From: Muribaculaceae bacterium
Lineage (GTDB): Bacteria > Bacteroidota > Bacteroidia > Bacteroidales > Muribaculaceae
DNA: 32,632 bases
Assembly (NCBI GenBank): GCA_017935045.1
Contig: JAGBIJ010000034.1
Location: forward strand, 1-32,632
Direction: 5' to 3'
In this document: one piece after another, positions 15,685-25,194 of the stretch
Numbering within the stretch: position 1 is the stretch's first letter
Layout: each line of letters starts with the position of its first letter
Notes under the pieces: generated by a model
The model's input: the letters and a program-made list of their open reading frames with translations, nothing else
What the model was told of the DNA's origin: nothing
Databases searched by the model: none
Position numbers and translations under genes: made by a program

Positions 15685-18142
15685 GACTGCGGAAAACATA
15701 TCATCTGATGTCGGGACTATAGTCGCCGGAGAGCCTCACAGCGCCTGGTGGGTGCGTGTACTGACGTGGCTGTGTCGCCTGTGTGTAGGCGGTGTATTCA
15801 TCTATTCCGGCTTTGTCAAGGGGGTGGATCCATGGGGTGCCATTTACAAAATGGACGATTACCTGAGTGTGATGCCCGATGCTCTTTCGAATCTGTTTTC
15901 GCCACTGCTGACAGTCGGTGTATTCGCGCTTTTCGGCTTTGAATTTATCATAGGCGTGTTCCTTGTCACAGGCTCCTACAGGCGTCTCGCACCTCTGGGA
16001 GCCGGACTGCTGATGCTCGTCATGCTTCCTCTCACGCTATGGATAGCCCTGACTGATCCTGTGGCTGATTGCGGCTGCTTCGGCGACGCCCTTATCCTCT
16101 CCAACTGGGCCACGTTCTGGAAAAACGTGGTCATAACAGTAATGGTGGCATGGCTGCTGCGCCGCAACAACCGCTGCCGCTGTCTGGTCCATCCTACGCT
16201 GCAGTGGCTTCTGTTCGCAGCATCGCTGACCTTCATCATGGCCATCGGATTCATAGGCTACTCGTATCAGCCTGTCATAGATTATCGCCCTTATCCGGTA
16301 GGAGGCGGACTGACGGATTCCGCTGCCGAGGAGACTCCGATAATGGCTGTATGGGAAAAAGACGGCAAGCGCATTACCATTCCCGCCGACAGCATACCTG
16401 AAGACGAGGGATGGATTTTCATCGACAGGGTGGCGCAGCCGGCCGCAGCCGGCCAGGCAAAGAAGAAAACCAAGGGACTTGCCATTTTTGACGAGGCGGA
16501 GGAGATTACCGAAGACGTCCTGCTGACCGAAGGAGAGCAGGTAGTGGTTTTTATGACTGATCTGCCGTCGGTAAGCAGCGGCGCTTTCTACAAGCTCAAC
16601 TCTCTTTATTCCTATTGCAAGCAGCAGGATGTAGATATGATTGCCGTCGTGGCGGCCACTCCGATACAGATTGAGGATTTCATCTCGATGTCGCTTGCCG
16701 AATATCCGGTATATACGGCTGAAGATACGGCTATCAAGGAAGTGGTGCGCGGTAATCCCGCGGTCGTTTATCTTGAAGATGGGAAAATCATCTGGAAGAG
16801 CTCGCTGCAGTCCATCCCTACCGATGATTTCCTGCAGGGTACGCCTGCCAAACCGCGTGGCTTGCGCATATATCAGCGCGACAGCCGTCAGTGGCTCGAT
16901 TCATTGTCGGCAGGTATGCTGGGTGTGGTCTGTCTGTTGATTTTATTGAGCCATGTGCCTCTGGTCATACGCGCCACCTTGCGTCGCCGCTCCCGCTCGC
17001 GTTACGGCAAGTATATCAAGGACGGGTCAGTGGTCAAGGCGCTGGCAGCCGTAGCGCTCGCCGGCAGCATGACATCATGTCACAAAGATGAACCGGAGCC
17101 GCAGCCGGTTTCCGGCGAGAATGCCGTATTGATATACATGGTGGCCACTAATAATCTCAACCGCAATGCCGACGCCGATCTGCAAGAGATGCTTGATGGA
17201 TATGAAGCGGCCGCTCGGCGGAACACAGATTTTTATGTCTATATAGCCCATCCTGATTTCGACAGTCCGGAACTAAGACAGTTGGTAATGGACGGAGGCA
17301 AGCCGCAGTTTGTTACCCTGAAGTCCTATCCCCGCACCGTGTCGTCAGTGGCTCCGTCGCGCATATCGGAGGTAATAGATGATTTCCGTGGCATCGCCCG
17401 TGCGCCGCATAACGGCATGATTTTCTGGAGCCACGCTACGGCCTGGTTACCCGGAAGCGGACTGCCGGCGCCTCCGATGCGCTCTTATGGAGATGATTAC
17501 GGCAGGCGTATCGGTATTCCTGATCTGGCGGCCGCGCTGCCTGACGGTTTCTTTGATTTTATATGGATGGATTGTTGCTTTATGGGCAACATAGAGACTG
17601 TCTATGAGCTGCGCGACAAATGCAGCGAATACGTCGCCTCGCCTACCGAGGTACTGGCCAAGGGAGCGCCATATCAGATTTTGGTCAGAGACTTTTGTGA
17701 GCTTGGATTTGACCTGTGCGCCGTGGGTCGCAACGTGTTCGATTCTTTCCTTCTGCCGGGCGCCACTCCATATTATACGGTAGCCATTACCGATACCGGC
17801 TCTCTTGACGATGTCGCGGCCCAGGCGAGAGCGATCGCCTTTGCCGGCAATATGTCGACTGTCGGCCTGCAGTCATACGGCTCTTTAGGCCTCGTGCGGT
17901 TTTATGATTTCGGTCAGAGTTATCTCCGCATGGCTCAGGAGCAAGGAATCTTGTCCGCTGGCTTTGAAGAAGCATTGAACAGTGCCGTGACATACAAGGC
18001 TGCGACTGACCGCTTCATCAATATCACTATCAATCAGTCGGATTACAGCGGACTAAGTTGCTCGCTGCCGTCAATGTTGACCGGCGCCGATCTCGACGAA
18101 TACAGGCGTCTGCAGTGGTGGCAGGACGTATATATGCAATAA
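15671..18142 (+). CDS. DoxX membrane domain + thioredoxin-like domain + C11 clostripain-type peptidase fusion
   Basis: This is a single 823-residue frame. Residues about 28-178 hold the DoxX-type membrane region (four to five helices) with the DCGCFGD motif of the redox-linked DoxX/MauE group. Residues about 255-400 look like a thioredoxin-like fold without CxxC (EQVVVFMTDLPSVSS...NPAVVYLEDGKIIWKS). A further helix lies at 412-433, followed by the basic stretch RRRSRSRYGKYIK and a second hydrophobic segment ending at C470 (LAGSMTSC-HKDEPEP), which reads exactly like a lipoprotein signal peptide. Residues 480-820 form a clostripain-like C11 cysteine peptidase with H588 (WSHATAW) and C636 in MDCCFMG. 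No stop, in-frame ATG in a usual position or frameshift separates the two halves. The start may instead be the ATG at 15677. Confidence 0.82.
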   Translation: MPMSETAENISSDVGTIVAGEPHSAWWVRVLTWLCRLCVGGVFIYSGFVKGVDPWGAIYKMDDYLSVMPDALSNLFSPLLTVGVFALFGFEFIIGVFLVTGSYRRLAPLGAGLLMLVMLPLTLWIALTDPVADCGCFGDALILSNWATFWKNVVITVMVAWLLRRNNRCRCLVHPTLQWLLFAASLTFIMAIGFIGYSYQPVIDYRPYPVGGGLTDSAAEETPIMAVWEKDGKRITIPADSIPEDEGWIFIDRVAQPAAAGQAKKKTKGLAIFDEAEEITEDVLLTEGEQVVVFMTDLPSVSSGAFYKLNSLYSYCKQQDVDMIAVVAATPIQIEDFISMSLAEYPVYTAEDTAIKEVVRGNPAVVYLEDGKIIWKSSLQSIPTDDFLQGTPAKPRGLRIYQRDSRQWLDSLSAGMLGVVCLLILLSHVPLVIRATLRRRSRSRYGKYIKDGSVVKALAAVALAGSMTSCHKDEPEPQPVSGENAVLIYMVATNNLNRNADADLQEMLDGYEAAARRNTDFYVYIAHPDFDSPELRQLVMDGGKPQFVTLKSYPRTVSSVAPSRISEVIDDFRGIARAPHNGMIFWSHATAWLPGSGLPAPPMRSYGDDYGRRIGIPDLAAALPDGFFDFIWMDCCFMGNIETVYELRDKCSEYVASPTEVLAKGAPYQILVRDFCELGFDLCAVGRNVFDSFLLPGATPYYTVAITDTGSLDDVAAQARAIAFAGNMSTVGLQSYGSLGLVRFYDFGQSYLRMAQEQGILSAGFEEALNSAVTYKAATDRFINITINQSDYSGLSCSLPSMLTGADLDEYRRLQWWQDVYMQ

Positions 18143-18173
18143 CAGACCAATCACACATCTACTACCTGAATAT

Positions 18174-19514
18174 ATGAAAACTAAATTTTGTCTTCCTATC
18201 GCTTTCGCTCTTGCCCTCGCTGCGCCTGTCGCCAAGGGGGAGCAGGCTGTTTACACACCTACGGCTGAAATACTCAAGGCTCGCGAGGATTTCCGCGACA
18301 AAGGATTCGGTATTTTTATCCATTGGGGCATATACTCCATGCTCGGCAGCGGCGAATGGGTTCTCAATGACCCGGACATTTACCACAACGAGTACAAGGA
18401 CCTGGCACGCGGCTTATATCCGTCGCAGTTTGATGCCGACAGCTGGGTAAAGGCCATCAAAGACAGCGGCGCGAAATATATATGTATCACTACGCGCCAT
18501 CACGATGGCTTCTCGATGTTCGACAGCAAGCACACGGATTACGACATCGTAGACGCTACACCTTTCAAGCGTGATATAATCAAGGAGATAGCCGATGCAT
18601 GCGGCCGCCACGGCATTGCCCTGCATTTCTACTACAGTCAGCTTGACTGGGGCAGAAGCGACTACAATCCTATAGGCCGCACCGGCCATGAACCAGGCCG
18701 CGATACGAGCGGCGACTGGAATGAGTACACGGCTTTCATGCGCGACCAGCTTACCGAACTGCTTACCAATTATGGCCCGGTCGGAGCTATATGGTACGAC
18801 GGCATGTGGGATCGTGACGAGCTGCCAGGCGGTATGAGTCCCGAGCTGTGGGATCTGGACCGCCAGTATGCCCTGATACATAGCCTCCAGCCTGCCTGTC
18901 TTGTAGGCAGCAATCATCACACCACACCTTTTCAGGGCGAGGACATACAGATATTCGAGCGCGATAAGCCCGGTGAGAACGAGGCCGGCCTCTCCGGTCA
19001 GGAGATAAGCAAGCTGCCGCTGGAGACCTGTCAGACCATGAACACCTCGTGGGGTTACCGCATACGCGATAACAAATATGCTTCTGTCAACGAGTTGATA
19101 CAGTATCTTGTAGGCACCGCCGGACGCGATGCCAACCTTCTGCTCAATATCGGTCCCCGTCCCGACGGCACATTGCCTCCGCAGGCCTTGGAACGCCTCG
19201 CCGGCATAGGGGAGTGGATGAAGGAATACGCCCCTACGGTACAAGGCGTGCGGGGCGGTCCGGTAGGCCCTCATGACTGGGGCGTGACTACTAAAAAGGG
19301 GAATAAAATGTATCTGCACGTACTCGATGGTAAGGACGCTGCGATATTTGTGCCTTTTGCCGGAGCGCGTCTGAAGAAAGCGGTTGACTACAAGACCCGT
19401 AAGCCTGTACGCTTCCATCTGACCTCCGAGGGAGCCGTAGTCACGTTGCCGGCGGACAGAGACAAGGGGGCGCCCGACTATGTGGTGGAACTTGAATATG
19501 ACAAAACTATCTGA
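18174..19514 (+). CDS. GH29 alpha-L-fucosidase, exported
   Basis: This 446-residue protein has a signal peptide at about 1-22 (MKTKFCLPIAFALALAAPVAKG). The GH29 barrel shows GIFIHWGIYS, ITTRHHDGFSMFDS, ALHFYYSQLDWG, and the nucleophile D209 in IWYDGMWD. It also shows TMNTSWGYR and LLLNIGPRPDG, all standard for retaining fucosidases. It would release alpha-linked L-fucose from glycans, for example mucin or milk oligosaccharides, probably in the periplasm. The length is at the short end of the family, and no carbohydrate-binding module is present. The gene starts 31 bases after the C11 fusion and overlaps the next gene by one base. Confidence 0.93.
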   Translation: MKTKFCLPIAFALALAAPVAKGEQAVYTPTAEILKAREDFRDKGFGIFIHWGIYSMLGSGEWVLNDPDIYHNEYKDLARGLYPSQFDADSWVKAIKDSGAKYICITTRHHDGFSMFDSKHTDYDIVDATPFKRDIIKEIADACGRHGIALHFYYSQLDWGRSDYNPIGRTGHEPGRDTSGDWNEYTAFMRDQLTELLTNYGPVGAIWYDGMWDRDELPGGMSPELWDLDRQYALIHSLQPACLVGSNHHTTPFQGEDIQIFERDKPGENEAGLSGQEISKLPLETCQTMNTSWGYRIRDNKYASVNELIQYLVGTAGRDANLLLNIGPRPDGTLPPQALERLAGIGEWMKEYAPTVQGVRGGPVGPHDWGVTTKKGNKMYLHVLDGKDAAIFVPFAGARLKKAVDYKTRKPVRFHLTSEGAVVTLPADRDKGAPDYVVELEYDKTI

Positions 19515-22081
19515 TGAATCCTGCAATGAAAAAGATATTTTACGCGGTGGCGGCAGCTTTGACATGCTTTGCCGCTCCTTCCCATATACAGGCCGATGAA
19601 CCTGAGACCCGTATTCTCGGTCTTGCGGGTCGTGTCTACGACCTGCCTGTGGCCGAGGCCGATGCTATGGAATTTCTGTATCGGTATATGCCATTGAGCG
19701 ACAGGCTGATGTACACTCCGGAGTTTTACCTGCGCAACGTCCGGACGTCGCTGCTCGCACGTCGGGAGATGCCCTGGGGTAAGACTGTGCCTGATGATTT
19801 ATGGCGTCATTTTGTGCTTCCCGTCAGAGGAAACAACGAGTATCTCGATGATTTCCGATCTCACTATTATCCTGAGCTGAAGGAGCGTGTCAAAGATATG
19901 AGTATGTATGACGCCGCTCTTGAAATAAACCATTGGTTGCATGAAAAGGTAACTTACAAACCATCGGACAGCCGTACTTCTGCTCCGGAAGCCTCGATTC
20001 GCACGGCTACGGGACGATGCGGCGAGGAGTCGGTGCTGGGCGTGGCTGCGTTCCGTGCGGTAGGTATTCCGGCCCGTCAGGTCTATACTCCGCGCTGGGC
20101 GCATACCGACGACAATCATGCCTGGGTCGAGGTATGGGTGGACGGCAAGTGGTATTTCCTGGGCGCATGTGAGCCGGAGCCGGAGCTTAACCGCGCATGG
20201 TTCAACGCCCCGGTCTCGCGCGGCATGCTGATGCACACACGTGTGTTCGGCGATTACAAGGGCCCTGAGCAGATTATGAGCGTCAACGGCGGAATTACGG
20301 AAATCAACGTCACTGACAATTATGTGCCTGTGCGCGAGTCACGCGTCACGGTTGTCAGCGCCGCCGGGCGCCCTATGGCCGGTGTGAAAGTGTACTATAA
20401 GATTTACAATTACGCCGAGTTTTATACTGCCGGCACGCGCGTTACCGACGCTTCCGGCACTGCCATGCTGCTCACGGGGCAAGGCGACATGCTCGCCTGG
20501 GCCAGTGACGGCAAGTATTTCGGATTTGCCAAGGTCGATTCGCCTCAGACACGCCTGGTGCTTGACCATAAGATAGGAGATGTCTTTGAGACTGACATTG
20601 ACATTGTGCCGCCGGTCGAAAATCCCATCCCTTCCCATGCTACGGAAAGTCAGATAGCCGACAATGCCCGCCGCTTTGAAGCGGAGAACCGCGTTCGCGG
20701 CGTATATGAGGCCACATTTTTCGGTGGCAGATTCTGCGGGTTAGACAAGTCGGCGGTAATCTCTGCATTTGGAGAAAAGCAGGGAGAGCGCGTGGCAGAC
20801 ATACTGCTAAAAGCCAAAGGGAATTGGCAGAACATATATGATTTCCTTTCCGGTGTGGAACCGGAGCGCATGGACGAAGCGATAGGTATGCTTGAGGTTG
20901 TCTCCGAAAAAGATTTGCGCGACACTCCGCGCTATATCTTCTCAGCCACACTCGCCGCTACCGAGCCTCAGCCCGACAATGACCTGTATGTGGAATATGT
21001 ACTCAATCCGCGAGTAGCCAACGAACTTCTGACAGATTATCGGCGCTCCATGCGTCAGGCCGGTAAAACCAAGCCCATGACTGCGGAAGAAATCTTCGAT
21101 TATACGAAGAAGAATATCAGCATTGACCAGAAGGCCAATGCTTACCGTGTGCCGGTCGCTCCGCTTAATGTATGGAAAGCCGGTGTGGCCGATGCACATT
21201 CGCGTGACATCTTTTTTGTAGCGGCATGCCGCAACAACGGTATACCGGCACGCCTGGATCCGGTCAGCGGGCTGTGTCAGTACTATGCCGGCGGACAGTG
21301 GATGACGGTTAATTTCCAGAGCGGAAAGAGCGAAATCAGGCCGACCGGCACACTTGCAGCGGTCTATACGGCTTCTGAGTATCTGCCTGATCCCGAATAC
21401 TATAGGCATTTTACTATTTCTGAAATCTGTGAAGGTGAGCCGCGTGTCATAGAATTTGGCGATGATCTGGGCGAGAGTTATACCTCGCTGCTTGAGCGTG
21501 GCACTGAATTGCCGCAGGGATACTATATGCTGACTACCGGCGTTCGTCAGGCCAACGGCTCTGTCAGCGCACGCCTGAGTTTCTTCAATGTGGAGAAAGA
21601 CAAGAGACTCACTGTGCCGCTTATTCTGAACCACAAGCCTGAGGCAATCGAGGTAATCGGCTCCATCGACCCGGAGATGCTCTATCAGCCTGCCGGAGCG
21701 GATGCTGCGGCTTCGATTCTCTCTACTACCGGACGCGGATACTTCATAATCGGTGTTCTCGGAGACACCGACGAGCCGTCGAATCATGCCGTGACAGACC
21801 TGGCTTCGATAGCATCCACACTCAATAAATGGGGGCGCCCCATAGTCTTGTTGAGCAGAGACCGCGATGAACTGAAAGAATTGAGCAATCTGCATTATGG
21901 CAAGGACATAGAAGGCCGTGTCCGTGCCATGCTTGAGACCGGTGTGAAGAGCGGCAGCGGTACAGAGCGGCGTCTGCCGGTAATTATGGTGGCAGACAGC
22001 TTTGGCAGGGTGGTGTTTGTCAGCGAAGGCTATGACACGTCTCTGGGGCAGAAACTGACAAATTTACTGCCGCAGCTCTGA
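19514..22081 (+). CDS. Exported transglutaminase-like protein with a second, degenerate transglutaminase domain
   Basis: This 855-residue protein has a signal peptide (residues 5-27 if the ATG at 19526 is used). The first transglutaminase-like domain has C169 (TGRCGEESVLG), H202 (DDNHAWVEVW) and, in the place of the usual third residue, the acidic GACEPEPE around E220. A beta-sandwich-like region follows. A second copy at about 520-610 keeps RNNGIPARLDPVSG and GGQWMTVNF, but has DAHSRD in place of the Cys motif (H562, S563) and no catalytic His, so it should be inactive. Residues about 715-855 resemble a thioredoxin-like fold (GYFIIGVLGDTDEPSNHA...LPVIMVADSFGRVVFVSEG). Such Bacteroidetes proteins are thought to be peptidases or amidases of peptide substrates. 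It shares a one-base overlap with the fucosidase gene. Confidence 0.85.
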   Translation: MNPAMKKIFYAVAAALTCFAAPSHIQADEPETRILGLAGRVYDLPVAEADAMEFLYRYMPLSDRLMYTPEFYLRNVRTSLLARREMPWGKTVPDDLWRHFVLPVRGNNEYLDDFRSHYYPELKERVKDMSMYDAALEINHWLHEKVTYKPSDSRTSAPEASIRTATGRCGEESVLGVAAFRAVGIPARQVYTPRWAHTDDNHAWVEVWVDGKWYFLGACEPEPELNRAWFNAPVSRGMLMHTRVFGDYKGPEQIMSVNGGITEINVTDNYVPVRESRVTVVSAAGRPMAGVKVYYKIYNYAEFYTAGTRVTDASGTAMLLTGQGDMLAWASDGKYFGFAKVDSPQTRLVLDHKIGDVFETDIDIVPPVENPIPSHATESQIADNARRFEAENRVRGVYEATFFGGRFCGLDKSAVISAFGEKQGERVADILLKAKGNWQNIYDFLSGVEPERMDEAIGMLEVVSEKDLRDTPRYIFSATLAATEPQPDNDLYVEYVLNPRVANELLTDYRRSMRQAGKTKPMTAEEIFDYTKKNISIDQKANAYRVPVAPLNVWKAGVADAHSRDIFFVAACRNNGIPARLDPVSGLCQYYAGGQWMTVNFQSGKSEIRPTGTLAAVYTASEYLPDPEYYRHFTISEICEGEPRVIEFGDDLGESYTSLLERGTELPQGYYMLTTGVRQANGSVSARLSFFNVEKDKRLTVPLILNHKPEAIEVIGSIDPEMLYQPAGADAAASILSTTGRGYFIIGVLGDTDEPSNHAVTDLASIASTLNKWGRPIVLLSRDRDELKELSNLHYGKDIEGRVRAMLETGVKSGSGTERRLPVIMVADSFGRVVFVSEGYDTSLGQKLTNLLPQL

Positions 22082-22143
22082 GCGGACTGACAGCACTGTC
22101 AGTCTTCGTCACGCCGTGTCAGTGATGCTGTTAACGCTTTTTT
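22081..22143 (+). terminator. Terminator after the fucosidase-transglutaminase genes
   Basis: An imperfect stem pairs AGCG (22081-22084) with CGCT (22135-22138) and, inside it, ACAGCA with TGCTGT; it ends in TTTTTT at 22138-22143. An alternative tight hairpin, ACTGACAG/CTGTCAGT (22086-22103), lies on its left side. Confidence 0.6.
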
Positions 22144-22163
22144 GCAGATTTTCATCAACTTAT

Positions 22164-22195
22164 GCGCCGCCTGAATGTTAATACTCAGGCGGCGC
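22164..22195. promoter_or_regulatory. Perfect 11-bp hairpin upstream of groES
   Basis: GCGCCGCCTGA (22164-22174) and TCAGGCGGCGC (22185-22195) flank a 10-base loop. No T-run follows on either strand. It is not a CIRCE element. It sits 74 bases before groES and may be a leader structure or an operator. No clear phylum-type promoter could be found between it and groES. Confidence 0.55.
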
Positions 22196-22269
22196 AATTA
22201 TTGGCACGACTTATGTATATATCCAGACGGATTGAACCTTTAAAATTATTAACACTAAATATAATGACT

Positions 22270-22542
22270 ATGAATATCAGACCGCTTGCCGACCGCGTGC
22301 TCATTCAGCCCGCTCAGGCCGAAGAAGTGACCGTGGGAGGTATCATCATCCCCGATTCAGCTAAAGAGAAACCTCTGAAGGGCCTTGTGGTGGCTGCCGG
22401 AAAGGGCACCAAAGACGAGGAAATGCTGCTTAAAGAGGGAGACACTGTACTTTATGGCAAATATGCCGGTACGGAAATCGAACTGGAAGGTGAGAAATAT
22501 CTTATCATGCGTCAGAGCGACGTACTGGCAATAATAGGTTAA
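22270..22542 (+). CDS. groES: Co-chaperonin GroES (Hsp10)
   Basis: This 90-residue protein begins [15 protein letters not shown] and carries the mobile loop ([18 protein letters not shown]), which contacts GroEL, plus the C-terminal [29 protein letters not shown]. It caps the GroEL chamber during folding. The length matches the family exactly when the ATG at 22270 is used. A longer in-frame extension back to 22162 is not family-like and would run through the hairpin; an ATG at 22264 would add two residues. It is followed 19 bases later by groEL. Confidence 0.97.
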   Translation: MNIRPLADRVLIQPAQAEEVTVGGIIIPDSAKEKPLKGLVVAAGKGTKDEEMLLKEGDTVLYGKYAGTEIELEGEKYLIMRQSDVLAIIG

Positions 22543-22552
22543 CAGCAAATAG

Positions 22553-24199
<1,647 letters not shown>

Positions 24200-24253
24200 T
24201 AATCCCGTCCGATTGAGATACGCGTCCTTCGGGACATCAAAGTACGATAATAG

Positions 24254-24303
24254 CAGCCGTCGCATCAGGTTTATGGCCTGTCTGCGACGGCTGTTCTTGT
24301 CTT
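24254..24303 (+). terminator. Rho-independent terminator of groES-groEL
   Basis: An 11-bp stem, CAGCCGTCGCA (24254-24264) and TGCGACGGCTG (24283-24293), is extended inside by CAGG/CCTG. It is followed by TTCTTGTCTT. Confidence 0.8.
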
Positions 24304-24472
24304 AAGGCACTCTGAAAAAGAGAATATTATACTTATATTTTTTAAATTTTGATTTTTTAACTTAAAATAATAAATATTTAAATTAACACTCTGACTAGCT
24401 TTGAATAGATGATTGTCTGCTGGAAAAATATGTTATACAACATAGTTTTGTGACATGAATATTAATTCTTAA
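24304..24472. other. AT-rich non-coding spacer with a 6-bp dyad
   Basis: No reading frame of note is present. The stretch is very AT-rich around 24320-24390. A perfect dyad, TATGTT (24429-24434) and AACATA (24439-24444), with a four-base spacer lies 28 bases before the next -33 box and could be a regulator site. Confidence 0.4.
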
Positions 24473-24504
24473 TTTGGAGGACTCAACTTAATTGCCTAAT
24501 TTTG
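24473..24504 (+). promoter_or_regulatory. Consensus promoter of the thioredoxin-like gene
   Basis: TTTG (24473-24476), a 20-base spacer and TAATTTTG (24497-24504) match the Bacteroidetes consensus fully. Transcription should begin near 24509, giving a leader of about 128 bases. Confidence 0.85.
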
Positions 24505-24508
24505 TGTT

Positions 24509-24637
24509 GTATTAAAAGAGCCGAAGGTATCGTGAAGACGAGTAGACCTTACGGCTTAAGCGCCGAAAATCGGTGCGTCTGCCTGAGTTGTCGTGTGACA
24601 ACAGTGGCGGATTATCAGTAACGAAAATGATAGAATT
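24509..24637 (+). ncRNA. Structured 5' leader (possible cis-regulatory RNA)
   Basis: Three hairpins follow one another. The first pairs AGCCGAAGGT (24519-24528) with ACCTTACGGCT (24546-24556), one bulge. The second pairs GCGCCGA (24560-24566) with TCGGTGC (24570-24576), one G-U. The third pairs GTTGTC (24587-24592) with GACAAC (24597-24602). The loop of hairpin one (GTAGAC) can also pair with GTCTGC at 24578-24583. No TPP, cobalamin, FMN, SAM or c-di-GMP riboswitch core could be recognised. It could also be a small RNA that reads into the gene. Confidence 0.45.
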
Positions 24638-25126
24638 GTGAAAAAATGGTCTATAATTTTGGCCGCCGCAATCGCACTGTTTCTCTCGTCGGCAGGTTCT
24701 GACGGGCATACAGAGGCAGCAGCAGGTAATCATGCTCCGTATTTTGAACTGAAAAATGATATCAGGCGGGTCAATCTGTCAGCTGCAAGAGGGAAATACG
24801 TGGTAATCAATTTCTGGAGTGCGCAAGATGCTCAGTCTCGGATTGACAATGCGTTGTTTGATCGCGCGTTTACCACCGGTTCCCGTTCAGATGTCGAATA
24901 TGTGTCCGTCTGTCTGGATGACGACGAAATACTATGGAAGCAGATTATGATTGCCGACGGACTTCATGCAGTCAATCAATATATGGCGAGTGAATCTCCT
25001 CTTACCGACATACTGTCGGACTACGGTACGGAATCCGGCTGCCGCAATTTTCTTATCTCTCCTCAGGGCGAAGTGCTGGCCGCAGGCCTCGATGTTCCAT
25101 CCATCCTGTCCCGCCTCGCCTCCTGA
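24638..25126 (+). CDS. Exported thioredoxin-fold protein lacking catalytic cysteines
   Basis: This 162-residue protein has a hydrophobic N-terminal signal segment (KKWSIILAAAIALFLSSAGS). It then shows a peroxiredoxin/TlpA-like core: APYFELKNDIRRVNLSAARGKYVVINFWSAQDAQSR, EYVSVCLDD and NFLISPQGEVLAAGL. In the fold FWS is normally followed by a CxxC; here the positions read AQDAQS, so it cannot act as a thiol oxidoreductase in the usual way. The start codon is GTG at 24638. A short frame ATG-ATA-GAA-TTG-TGA (24627-24641) ends across it. It has its own strong promoter and long leader, and is closed by a bidirectional terminator. A structural or binding role is possible; function unknown. Confidence 0.8.
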   Translation: MKKWSIILAAAIALFLSSAGSDGHTEAAAGNHAPYFELKNDIRRVNLSAARGKYVVINFWSAQDAQSRIDNALFDRAFTTGSRSDVEYVSVCLDDDEILWKQIMIADGLHAVNQYMASESPLTDILSDYGTESGCRNFLISPQGEVLAAGLDVPSILSRLAS

Positions 25127-25145
25127 CTAAAAAGAGCATTACCAA

Positions 25146-25176
25146 TAAAAAAGCGCCCGGAAGGGCGCTTAATTTT
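25146..25176. terminator. Bidirectional terminator between convergent genes
   Basis: A perfect 8-bp stem, AAGCGCCC (25151-25158) and GGGCGCTT (25163-25170), with a GGAA tetraloop, is flanked by an A-run on the left and AATTTTT on the right. It can serve both the thioredoxin-like gene and the DUF362 gene. Confidence 0.88.
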
Positions 25177-25194
25177 TACTTATAGCAAGTTTTC

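Noticed and set aside
18414-19565. 383-codon frame on the minus strand over the fucosidase
   Set aside because: The GH29 gene on the plus strand carries all family motifs; the minus-strand product does not resemble any protein.
22162-22269. N-terminal extension of groES
   Set aside because: GroES proteins start at [10 protein letters not shown]; the extension would translate through the GC-rich hairpin.
22082-22269. CIRCE operator for groES
   Set aside because: The TTAGCACTC-N9-GAGTGCTAA pattern is not present.
24509-24637. Known riboswitch or 4.5S/6S RNA
   Set aside because: The conserved cores of the TPP, cobalamin, FMN, SAM and c-di-GMP classes and the SRP GGAA-type loop are not recognisable, so it is left as an unnamed structured leader.
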